Shown here in pieces: positions 18,602-25,878 of a stretch of DNA of 64,000 bases; position 1 is the stretch's first letter, and each line of letters starts with the position of its first letter. The notes beneath the pieces were generated by a model. It was given only the letters and a program-made list of their open reading frames with translations, was not told the DNA's origin and did no database searches. The stretch lies in assembly GCA_002711995.1 (NCBI GenBank), contig PASN01000019.1:186001-250000 (forward strand). The letters run 5' to 3'. The position numbers and the translations under genes are program-made. Origin of the DNA: Halobacteriovoraceae bacterium. Its GTDB lineage: Bacteria; Bdellovibrionota; Bacteriovoracia; Bacteriovoracales; Bacteriovoracaceae.

Positions 18602-19075
18602 ATGAAAAACACAGCAATTGCAATCTTTTCTGCCTGTATGCTTGCTTCTGGAGCGTATGCTATGGAAGGTTCAAAACATCATGATAAAAATAAGCAACAA
18701 CAGACGGCGACTCTTGTTCAAGAGGTTAACGTAGAAAAAATTAACGACAACTACAAAGATTTTATCGGGAAGAAAGTTAAAGTTAAAGGAGAGGTGGACG
18801 ACATTGTGATGGAAGATCGCTCATTTATCCTAGAAGGCAATACTTGGTTTGGAAATGACATTTTAGTTGTTTCGAAAGGGAAGGTTGTGAATCTTAAAGA
18901 GCTTGCAGACAAAGAGTCTCAAGTCACCATTACTGGAACTGTTAAACACGCAAACTTTTACGAAGTGGAAAATGACCTAAACAGTGCTTTGAACCCAGAA
19001 TTGGAATTGGACAAGAAAAAGGGTGTAACTTACATTCTTTTAGACGACGTTCAGTCAGGTAAGATGGCAGAGTAA
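18602..19075 (+). CDS. Periplasmic OB-fold-like protein
   Basis: A 157-residue exported protein. ATG 18602 is chosen because AAGGAG lies upstream and a signal peptide (AIAIFSACMLASGAYA) starts there; an in-frame ATG at 18521 would bury it. The mature part reads like a small OB-fold: IGKKVKVKGEVDDIVMEDRSFILEG, NDILVVSKG, VTITGTVKHANFYEVENDL. This strand pattern resembles the NirD/YgiW or nucleic-acid-type OB families found in the periplasm. The His/Lys-rich segment after the signal could bind metal or be a linker. Ligand unknown. A terminator follows. Confidence 0.65.
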   Translation: MKNTAIAIFSACMLASGAYAMEGSKHHDKNKQQQTATLVQEVNVEKINDNYKDFIGKKVKVKGEVDDIVMEDRSFILEGNTWFGNDILVVSKGKVVNLKELADKESQVTITGTVKHANFYEVENDLNSALNPELELDKKKGVTYILLDDVQSGKMAE

Positions 19076-19098
19076 GTAGGAAGCTGTTTGTAAATAAT

Positions 19099-19126
19099 GA
19101 GGGGCCTTTGGTCCCTCTTTTTTTTT
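19099..19126. terminator. Terminator between the OB-fold gene and the lipid kinase gene
   Basis: GAGGG and CCCTC arms extended by CC/GG around TTT are followed by nine T on the plus strand. It ends the OB-fold gene; the convergent kinase gene stops inside the T-run. Confidence 0.8.
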
Positions 19127-19955
19127 AGATCATGAAGGGCAAAGTTTCATCAGAGTGTTTAAATTTAAAAATGGTGTCCCAGTAGGGTTCACCGTCAAGT
19201 TTTACACAGTCCTTTTTGTCGCATTCAATAGTAAGAGATTCACTCCTGAAAAAACTCACCTGGTCGGAGTCTAGTTCCGAGAAGTCTTTTTGAAGCTCTA
19301 TAAAGGATCTTAGACCATCAAATATGCTATCACTTTTGAAAAATAAACACTCAAATAGATAGGGGTGTAGCCCCGCACTTTGAGTTACTTTGATCCCACC
19401 TCCAGCATACGCACCTTGGGCAATAACAAAACCAACGGCCTCTACTTGTTTCTTTATTTTTCCAGCTGTAATTTTAAACTTCTTTCTTTCAAGGGTGGTC
19501 GTGGCCTTTATTCCTTCAAGATAGTAACTTAGTTTTCCCCAATTCTTCTTTTTCTCATCGTCGCTAGGGTTGGTTATTCTTGCCAAATCTCCACCTGATG
19601 CCACATTAATAAAGTATCGCTCATTGCACATCGCAATTGGAATATCCAGTGGTTTCCCTTCATATAGAGTTAAGAAGTTTTCGAATGTAGGCTCCCTATT
19701 TTTGAAAAGTCTTGAGAAGTCATTTCCTGTTCCACATGCCAGGTAAACAAGGTGAGGTAGACGACTGCAGTCACTATGTAAGTTTAAAAAGTGGTTAAGG
19801 CTTCCATCTCCACCTAGCACGAGCACTTTGTCCTCTGGCGAGGAGGCCTTTGGTGAATAAGTTTTTATTTTAAATCCATTGGCCTTGATAGAGCTCAATA
19901 GGTTTTCATTTTTTGTTTTAACTTCACTTGAGGCGCATAGATACAGTTCTCTCAT
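19125..19955 (-). CDS. Diacylglycerol/lipid kinase family protein
   Basis: A 276-residue protein of the DAGK/YegS lipid kinase family. It shows the nucleotide-binding GGDGS motif (VLVLGGDGSLNHF), the second family motif CGTGNDFSR, and the C-terminal acidic/Asp turn LDGEPYWD. In the family the enzyme phosphorylates diacylglycerol, phosphatidylglycerol or a related lipid at the inner membrane. No ribosome-binding site is obvious before ATG 19955. Sphingosine-kinase-like substrates are also possible; a ceramidase-like gene lies near 47.9 kb but nothing links them directly. Confidence 0.82.
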   Translation of the reverse strand: MRELYLCASSEVKTKNENLLSSIKANGFKIKTYSPKASSPEDKVLVLGGDGSLNHFLNLHSDCSRLPHLVYLACGTGNDFSRLFKNREPTFENFLTLYEGKPLDIPIAMCNERYFINVASGGDLARITNPSDDEKKKNWGKLSYYLEGIKATTTLERKKFKITAGKIKKQVEAVGFVIAQGAYAGGGIKVTQSAGLHPYLFECLFFKSDSIFDGLRSFIELQKDFSELDSDQVSFFRSESLTIECDKKDCVKLDGEPYWDTIFKFKHSDETLPFMI

Positions 19956-20101
19956 AGTTTATAGACTCTATCTCTTGATGCGTATCTATGTAATCAATCT
20001 AAGTTTGACATTTCTTTGATTTGGCAAAGCAACTAAAGATTTAATAAAAGTTTACATAATTAAACATGCTAAAACCTGATTATTTATTTATAAATATTAA
20101 T

Positions 20102-20356
20102 ATGAATGAACCACACAGTAATAGAAATAACGAAATTTTAAGAGATCAGATTCACGACATAAGATCATCTTTGCAGTCCTTGGTTGTGGCCAATGAAATG
20201 GTATGGGAATCATATGGTGCGGTGGATGGGAAAAAGGAAATTCTTCTTTCCACTATGATGAGAGACCTTAAAAAGATTGAAAGTGTGGTTGGTGAAATCG
20301 AAAAGACTTTTTGCATGGAGGGAAGAGATGAATCTCAACATTCTTGTTCTAGATGA
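20102..20356 (+). CDS. DHp-like domain protein without a kinase ATPase domain
   Basis: An 84-residue protein (96 if ATG 20066 is used). It contains QIHDIRSSLQSLVVANEMV, very like the H-box of histidine kinases (H-D-x-R-S-x-L), and a second helix LLSTMMRDLKKIESVVGEIEKTF. So it looks like a DHp helical hairpin alone; no ATP-binding domain follows. It overlaps the start of an NtrC-type regulator gene by 29 bases, so it may pass phosphate to, or hold, that regulator, as the DHp-derived protein Spo0B does. That role is inference. The start is uncertain; neither ATG has a clear ribosome site. Confidence 0.6.
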   Translation: MNEPHSNRNNEILRDQIHDIRSSLQSLVVANEMVWESYGAVDGKKEILLSTMMRDLKKIESVVGEIEKTFCMEGRDESQHSCSR

Positions 20357-21779
20357 TGACCCCAATATTCGAAATGTCCTGTCCTTGAGAATAAAAGACC
20401 TTGGACATAGACCAAAGGAAGCGGAAAGTGTTGTCTCCGCGCTCAGCTTGCTGGAGTCTGAAAAATTCGATCTAATTTTAACTGATTATAAAATGGATGA
20501 CTTTGACGGGATTTATTTTCTAAATGAAATTAAAAATAAAGGCATTGACTCCCTTGTTGTAATGATGACTGCCTATGCTTCAATAGATAAGGCCGTATCA
20601 GCAGTAAAAGAGGGGGCATTTGACTTTATCCCAAAACCTTTTAACAGCAATCAATTTAAACAGCTTCTCTCCAAAGTGGAGAAGGTTGTCAGTAAAAAAG
20701 AGAAAAGAACTCCTTTAGGAGGCTCCCAGAAGGTGGAGTATTTTAAAGGGCTTAAGTCCAAGTCAATGGAAAAGCTTCAAATATTCATTGATAAAGTGGC
20801 TGCAACCGATGCAACAATTCTACTTACAGGCGAGTCCGGAACAGGGAAATCCTACCTTGCAAAGGAAGTTCACGACCGCTCAAAAGTCGCTGATGGACCT
20901 TTTATTGAGGTGCACTGCACTACGCTTCCAAGTGAACTCATAGAAAGTGAGCTTTTTGGACACGAGAAAGGTTCCTTTACAGGTGCAACTAAAACTAAAA
21001 AAGGAAAAATTCAAGAAGCTGAAAAAGGCACATTGTTTCTTGATGAAATAGGAGAGCTGCCGCCCAGCGGTCAGGCCAAGCTCTTAAGATTCTTGCAGGA
21101 AAAACAAATAGACCCTGTTGGCAGCAACAAGAGTTTGTATGTTGATACGCGTATCATCGCGGCCACAAATAAAAACCTTGTTGATATGGTTAAAAAGGGA
21201 TTATTTAGAGAAGATTTGTATTATAGGCTCAATATGTTTGAGTGTTTGATAACACCACTTAAACAGAGAAAAGAAGATGTTCCCATTCTAATTGAAAAGT
21301 TCTTAAGACAAATGGAAAAGAATTATCCCTCTGAAAGACCCTATGAATTGGAAGAAAAATTGAGGGACAAGTTTTATCAATACTCTTGGCCTGGAAACGT
21401 TAGAGAGCTTAAAAACGCTATTGAGAGGCTTTGTTACCTAAGTGATGACTGGGTCCTTAAGGAGGCCGATCTTCCTGAGAATTATTTTGGTGAGGAAGTT
21501 TCAAGTCCTGTGACGAACAATGCACCTGAAGATGTTGAAGAAGTTCGATGGGAAGACAAAGTGCTTCAAGAGTCGGCTAGAGTAGATAAACCATCTATAG
21601 ATGGTGATGCGAACGAGAAAAGTCCGGCGGAAGAAGCATTAATGAGCTTGGAGCAAGTTGAAAAACGGCATATAAAACAGGTGCTTGAAAGAGTTAAAAA
21701 TCTAGACAGGGCCAGTGAAATTCTTGGTATTACCACTGTAACTCTGTGGCGAAAAAGAAAGCAGTATGGGATTTCTTGA
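20328..21779 (+). CDS. NtrC-family sigma-54-dependent response regulator
   Basis: A 483-residue regulator. Receiver domain residues 1-120 with Asp53 (LILTDYKMDD) as phosphorylation site; AAA+ domain about 145-380 with Walker A GESGTGKS near 168 and the sigma-54 contact loop ELFGHEKGSFTGA near 207-220 (GSFTGA instead of GAFTGA); C-terminal Fis-type helix-turn-helix (DRASEILGITTVTLWRKRKQYGI). It activates sigma-54 promoters when phosphorylated. ATG 20328 follows GGAAGAG and opens the receiver fold. The overlapping upstream gene encodes a DHp-like protein that may be its partner. Confidence 0.93.
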   Translation: MNLNILVLDDDPNIRNVLSLRIKDLGHRPKEAESVVSALSLLESEKFDLILTDYKMDDFDGIYFLNEIKNKGIDSLVVMMTAYASIDKAVSAVKEGAFDFIPKPFNSNQFKQLLSKVEKVVSKKEKRTPLGGSQKVEYFKGLKSKSMEKLQIFIDKVAATDATILLTGESGTGKSYLAKEVHDRSKVADGPFIEVHCTTLPSELIESELFGHEKGSFTGATKTKKGKIQEAEKGTLFLDEIGELPPSGQAKLLRFLQEKQIDPVGSNKSLYVDTRIIAATNKNLVDMVKKGLFREDLYYRLNMFECLITPLKQRKEDVPILIEKFLRQMEKNYPSERPYELEEKLRDKFYQYSWPGNVRELKNAIERLCYLSDDWVLKEADLPENYFGEEVSSPVTNNAPEDVEEVRWEDKVLQESARVDKPSIDGDANEKSPAEEALMSLEQVEKRHIKQVLERVKNLDRASEILGITTVTLWRKRKQYGIS

Positions 21780-21798
21780 TTCGCCACTAAGTTATTTT

Positions 21799-22719
21799 TT
21801 ATAAAACAAGTTCACGCATTTGGTGTGAAGCCTCCTTGGACTCCGATACAAGGTCGTTTAATAATTCAGTTACAAAAGCTTTTTTCTGAGAGTGTTGAGA
21901 CATTATGGCCCAACGGTTGAGGTTTATGCTCTCTATGTCACCAAGATTTGCCAGCTCACCCGAGTCAATATCTGATGCAACACTTTCCTTTGGAACTATG
22001 CTAATAAGATCTCCCTCTTTTATCATTTGAACAAGAAGGTTTACGTCATCAATCATGCCATGAACTTCTGGGGAGAGGTTGTTAAAATTGAAAAACATTT
22101 CAAGCTCCTCTCTCAATGTGTTGTCACTAGTGTAGTGTAAAAAGGGTTTGCCACTTAAAGAGTTTGGAAAATTGTCTCTTAAGGGTAAGAATTTTTTTGT
22201 GCCTACAGCACAAAGCGTGTGGGATCCCAAGTTTAGAGAGTTAAACTTGTTTTTTAAACACGTATATGGTGTGTCCGAAAGAACAATGTCTAGCTGGTCT
22301 TTGTTTAGCATCTCAACAAAACCCTCAAGGTGTCCTGTCTTAATTGTTATCTTGATACCTTTATGCTTTGAAACGGCCTTGTATAGATGATTCACAAACG
22401 TATTAGGCACAGTCTTCAATATTCCGACCCTCAAATGGTGTGTTTGGTCTTGGTTCTTTTTCAAGGGCACTTCGGCCAATTCTTCAGAAGCTAAAAAGAC
22501 CTTTTCTATTTTGTTGAAAACAATTTTTCCCATATCGTTTAGAATTAATTTTCGATATTTTCGGTCAAAGAGTTTGTAACCCAGGTCTTCTTCCAAGGCC
22601 TTCAACTGTCCTGAAATTGTTGGCTGTGTAAGGTGCAATTTTTCACAAGCATCTTTAATACTGCCCAAAGACGCTATGATGTAAAAATAATAGAGCTGAT
22701 TGTAATTTAACCTTCTCAA
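21799..22719 (-). CDS. LysR-family regulator, NhaR-like
   Basis: A 306-residue LysR regulator with the winged helix-turn-helix at residues 5-65. The N-terminus (LNYNQLYYFYIIASLGSIKDA) and HLTQPTISGQLKALEEDLGYKLFDR match NhaR, which regulates Na+/H+ antiport. The start is a TTG with GGAGG six bases upstream. The C-terminal domain is the usual periplasmic-binding-protein fold. No nhaA gene is in the window, so its target is unknown; the next gene on the same strand is a secreted protease. Confidence 0.85.
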   Translation of the reverse strand: MRRLNYNQLYYFYIIASLGSIKDACEKLHLTQPTISGQLKALEEDLGYKLFDRKYRKLILNDMGKIVFNKIEKVFLASEELAEVPLKKNQDQTHHLRVGILKTVPNTFVNHLYKAVSKHKGIKITIKTGHLEGFVEMLNKDQLDIVLSDTPYTCLKNKFNSLNLGSHTLCAVGTKKFLPLRDNFPNSLSGKPFLHYTSDNTLREELEMFFNFNNLSPEVHGMIDDVNLLVQMIKEGDLISIVPKESVASDIDSGELANLGDIESINLNRWAIMSQHSQKKAFVTELLNDLVSESKEASHQMRELVL

Positions 22720-22819
22720 AAAAAACCTCCCATATGTGTTGGGTACATTTTTATAAAGAAGATTGGATTAAGAAACCTTTTACCATTGAAATAATCTATA
22801 CAAGGAAAAAGTTTGAAGT

Positions 22820-22858
22820 TTATTAAAAAGAGCTCCCTCCTGCATAAAGAGGAGGGAG
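22820..22858 (-). terminator. Terminator of the secreted trypsin-like protease gene
   Basis: On the minus strand CTCCCTCC and GGAGGGAG arms enclose a 10-base loop and are followed by CTCTTTTT. It lies 11 bases after the stop codon of the protease gene. Confidence 0.8.
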
Positions 22859-22868
22859 AAGCCTTTTA

Positions 22869-23726
22869 TCACTGTCCGCAACTTGCGTAGGCCGGGGCCC
22901 TATCTGTAGTGGTGTTCATCTCAACCTTTGGGTATCTCGACTTTAGGTATTGTACAATTTTGTACATAGGAATACCGTAATTCATTCCACCATTGTTTGG
23001 TCCATAGTTATGTCCAGCATTGTGGATTGCCACCACCTTATGTGAATCTGCGTCAAATATTGGGCTCCCTGAAGATCCTGGCAAAGTATCAGCATTATGT
23101 TCAACTTGGCCGCCGTTGCTTCCTAGCAACTTGCCTTCAGAGTATTTTTGCGTTGGCTTACACCTTGAATTCGCTTTGTAATTGCAGTTCTGGTGCGTGA
23201 TATAGATGTTATCGCCAATCTCGCCTTTAAAGCCCCCAAGGACTACTTGAGACTGTTCAGCTCCAGGGTTCCCTTGACATTGGATCAAAGCAACGTCAAG
23301 TCCTGAGTTTGTCATGATGAACTTGTCACAAGTGTACTTTTTACCTGGGTTGTTCTTTGTGTAGTTAAAAGTCGCCACTATGCCACGAGCGTCACTAGGT
23401 TTAGTCACACAGTGATTATTAGTCATAATGGTGTTGTTGTTGATTAAAAAGCCTGTGCAACGAGATGAACGTGCTTTAATGCTTAAGTGAGCTGTAGAGC
23501 TAGCATTGCTTTTTTTAGCTTTATCTTTAAGCAACTCGGTAGTTGACCATTTAAGGTCTCCGATAATTACTTCATTCATTGCTTGGTTTTCAACAAGGTT
23601 TAGCTTCTTAGTACAGGCAGGGTCCGCTCCAGCAATACCATTGCTTTCGCCTCCGCCACTTCCGCCTTTTCCACATGCTGCAAGCAAGAATACAGATAAA
23701 ACTGCTATTTTCTTAGATAATGTCAT
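22869..23726 (-). CDS. Secreted trypsin-like serine protease lipoprotein
   Basis: A 285-residue lipoprotein protease. ATG 23726 is used because GGAGGGG lies just before it; an ATG four codons upstream overlaps that site. Signal and lipobox: KKIAVLSVFLLAACGKGG (Cys18), then a Gly/Ser linker. The S1-type catalytic triad is visible: His in MTNNHCV, Asp in SGLDVALIQC, Ser in LPGSSGSPIF. There are several cysteines suited to disulfides. It would be anchored in the outer membrane or periplasm and may degrade prey or environmental protein; that role is inference from the likely lifestyle. Confidence 0.88.
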   Translation of the reverse strand: MTLSKKIAVLSVFLLAACGKGGSGGGESNGIAGADPACTKKLNLVENQAMNEVIIGDLKWSTTELLKDKAKKSNASSTAHLSIKARSSRCTGFLINNNTIMTNNHCVTKPSDARGIVATFNYTKNNPGKKYTCDKFIMTNSGLDVALIQCQGNPGAEQSQVVLGGFKGEIGDNIYITHQNCNYKANSRCKPTQKYSEGKLLGSNGGQVEHNADTLPGSSGSPIFDADSHKVVAIHNAGHNYGPNNGGMNYGIPMYKIVQYLKSRYPKVEMNTTTDRAPAYASCGQ

Positions 23727-23903
23727 TGTCCCCTCCATAGGTATAAATTATTTTTTATGGAATTGGGGAACGGCCAATTGATAAAGATCCTAAACGCCAG
23801 GCCGGAAAAATGTAAACATTTTTTTACACTCTTTAACATTTAATATGGAAAAATCTGTGAAATTGGTCGCTTAAAAAACTGAACCAACTTAAATGGGAAT
23901 AAA

Positions 23904-23927
23904 AAAACGCGGCGTTTGCCGCGTTTT
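23904..23927 (-). terminator. Strong hairpin terminator (AAAACGCGGC arms)
   Basis: AAAACGCGGC and GCCGCGTTTT enclose GTTT; on the minus strand a T7 run follows. It lies at the end of a small minus-strand gene and can also weakly stop plus-strand transcription. Confidence 0.8.
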
Positions 23928-23960
23928 CTTTACTGTTTTAATTCGTTATTTTCTTTGTGT

Positions 23961-24092
23961 CTACTGAACCTTGTGAAGCTCGCCAGGACTGGTTCTTTCC
24001 TTAGTCTTAGGTGTGTTCCAGCCTTTTCTTTTTCTAATTTCTTCGTTTTGAATTTTAACGTTTTCATTTTTTTCGTTTCTTTTTTTCTTCAC
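23961..24092 (-). CDS. Small basic protein (43 residues), uncertain frame
   Basis: A GTG at 24092 with GGAGG six bases upstream opens a frame of 43 residues rich in Lys, Glu and Asn and ending RKGWNTPKTKERTSPGELHKVQ. A strong terminator lies just downstream, so the stretch is probably transcribed as a unit. A second frame from ATG 24067 to 23930 (45 residues, also very basic) overlaps it but lacks a ribosome site. It is not recognised as any known family, and a non-coding RNA is an alternative. Confidence 0.4.
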   Translation of the reverse strand: MKKKRNEKNENVKIQNEEIRKRKGWNTPKTKERTSPGELHKVQ

Positions 24093-24252
24093 TTTGTTCC
24101 TCCTTCTTAAAAACTTGCCTTATTAACAAGCAAAATTGTCGCCATGTGACATATGTAAGTTATGTAAAAATTCATTTACCTAATTTTGATAGTAGGGAGA
24201 ATTTTTTTGATGTTGCCCCTGATAATCTCTTTTTCAGATAGGGAGGTTTTAA

Positions 24253-24726
24253 ATGAATAAAAAGGAAGAAGCGATTATAGATTTTCTGAAGATGATCTAC
24301 CAAGAGAAGGATATCATTCTTAAGTACAATGACCTAGTGGGAAATATTGACGAATCCAAGCTAACTTTTGCACACACATTAAAAAACGAACACACCAAAA
24401 TCTTCAATGAGGGCATGAGGATTATTGGAACCAAATACCAGAACCTTTCTAAGAAGTTGTTTGTAGGTTTTTTCTTTAAGGAGAACCACAAAGACAAGCA
24501 ATATGAAATAAAAAAGCTTCTCAAGTGCACTCAACAACAATGTCTTCAGTATGAGAAGTTGCTAAAAAATAAATATCTAAGCAGTGAAATAAAAAAACTA
24601 ATACGAACAAAAATAATACCTAGATACTTCACCATGATTGACCTTTGCAAAGAGATTAATCGTGGCGATGTGATCGAGGTAAAACTCTTTTTCACACCTG
24701 ATCGGATGCTAATGCATTACGCCTAA
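24253..24726 (+). CDS. Hypothetical helical cytoplasmic protein
   Basis: A 157-residue protein not recognised. It has no signal peptide or membrane segment and is rich in Lys, Glu, Ile and Leu, with a predicted all-helical pattern (FLKMIYQEKDIILKYNDL, LLKCTQQQCLQYEKLLKN). The pattern resembles small four-helix proteins of the ferritin-like/DUF2383 kind, but no metal-binding EXXH motif is seen. GGGAGG lies before the ATG. It is a single gene closed by a hairpin and faces the OmpR-type regulator gene. Confidence 0.6.
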   Translation: MNKKEEAIIDFLKMIYQEKDIILKYNDLVGNIDESKLTFAHTLKNEHTKIFNEGMRIIGTKYQNLSKKLFVGFFFKENHKDKQYEIKKLLKCTQQQCLQYEKLLKNKYLSSEIKKLIRTKIIPRYFTMIDLCKEINRGDVIEVKLFFTPDRMLMHYA

Positions 24727-24737
24727 CACACTCACCG

Positions 24738-24765
24738 AGCAGGGCATTCTGAATGTCCTGCTTTC
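24738..24765 (+). terminator. Hairpin after the helical hypothetical protein gene
   Basis: AGCAGG-CATTC and GAATG-CCTGCT arms form a long stem with two mismatches; only a short TTTCC tail follows. It lies 12 bases after the stop codon. Confidence 0.55.
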
Positions 24766-24799
24766 CAATTATTTAATGTTAATTAAAATATTTTATTAA

Positions 24800-25480
24800 C
24801 TATTTTTGTAGTTGGTAACCAACTCCGTGAACAGATTTGATTAGGTTAGGATAGCTTGAGAATTTCTTTCTAAGTTTGCTTATGTAGATATCTACAGACC
24901 TTGGAGAAACAAATACGTCATTACCCCAAACTTCATTCAATATTGTATCTCGAGAAACAATGTCCCCCTGGCTCATAGCAAGAAGATTGAATAGCTTAAA
25001 CTCAATAGAGGATAGTTCAATGTCAGGCATGTCATTGTTGGCCTTGTCTTTAACAAGTTGTTTAGACTTAATTAACTCCAAGTTGCCCCATTTAAGAGTG
25101 TCGCCTTGTTTGTTTTTGAGGCTGTCTTTTTTGAGTCTTGCATCCACTCTGGCCATTAGCTCAAGAGAGTTGAAAGGCTTGGTGATGTAATCATCAGCTC
25201 CTGCGCTGAAGCTAAGTACTTTCTCGCTAATGTCTTGCTCAGAAGTCAGTAGGAAGACAGGTGTTGAGAAATTGTCATTTCTCAGGTCTGAAAGAAAGTC
25301 TATGCCATTTCCATCGGGAAGGTATAGATCTAATAAGATTAAATCATATTCGTTGTTGGCAATTTTTTCTCTTGCAGAGTTTAAGTCTTTAACCCAATCG
25401 ACAGTGGCGATGGATAATAAAGATTTTTTAACGAGTGGGTAAATTTCTTCAGCATCTTCAACTAGCAATATATTTCTCAT
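24800..25480 (-). CDS. OmpR/PhoB-type response regulator
   Basis: A 226-residue two-domain regulator: receiver (residues 1-115) with acidic pair near 8-9, phosphorylation site Asp51 (LILLDLYLPDG) and Lys in ITKPFN; then a winged-helix DNA-binding domain (SSIEFKLFNLLAMSQGDIVSRD, RSVDIYISKLRKKF, VHGVGYQL). It is divergent from an HPt gene and a hybrid kinase gene 65 bases away, so it is the likely end point of that phosphorelay. This pairing is inferred from position. Confidence 0.92.
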   Translation of the reverse strand: MRNILLVEDAEEIYPLVKKSLLSIATVDWVKDLNSAREKIANNEYDLILLDLYLPDGNGIDFLSDLRNDNFSTPVFLLTSEQDISEKVLSFSAGADDYITKPFNSLELMARVDARLKKDSLKNKQGDTLKWGNLELIKSKQLVKDKANNDMPDIELSSIEFKLFNLLAMSQGDIVSRDTILNEVWGNDVFVSPRSVDIYISKLRKKFSSYPNLIKSVHGVGYQLQK

Positions 25481-25545
25481 GGCATCTTTTTTATAATAAA
25501 ATGGTCAAGAAATCTAAGAAAAAAGCGAATACTTAAGGAATATTT

Positions 25546-25878
25546 ATGAAAGACTTTAAAAATTTTACGGCCTTTGAGGTTCCTGAGGATGGGTTGGAGG
25601 ATTACCTTGAAAGTTTTATAGAGAGTCGAGAGCAAGATTTGAAAGATATTCGCGCAAGCCTCAAGGAAGACAACTTTCAAAATGTAAAAAAAATTTTACA
25701 TAAATGGGAGGGCTATGCCGAACCTTATGGTTTTGGGGGGCTGAGGACCTTTGCAAGCAGGTTTAGAGCCGCAATCGGCCTTGGCAAAGTAGAAATCTGC
25801 TTTAAAATTTGTGATGATACTAAGGAATATATAGAGTATAAAGAATCACAATTGTTACCAGGGAATAAAGCGGATTAA
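25546..25878 (+). CDS. Histidine phosphotransfer (HPt) protein
   Basis: A 110-residue helical protein with His52 in ILHKWEGYAEPYGFGGL, matching the HPt motif H-x-x-K/W-G followed by a Gly-containing turn. Helices flank it on both sides, as in a free HPt domain. Its stop (TAATGG) overlaps the start of the hybrid kinase gene by one base. It would carry phosphate from the kinase's receiver to a regulator, probably the OmpR-type one encoded divergently. Confidence 0.78.
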   Translation: MKDFKNFTAFEVPEDGLEDYLESFIESREQDLKDIRASLKEDNFQNVKKILHKWEGYAEPYGFGGLRTFASRFRAAIGLGKVEICFKICDDTKEYIEYKESQLLPGNKAD

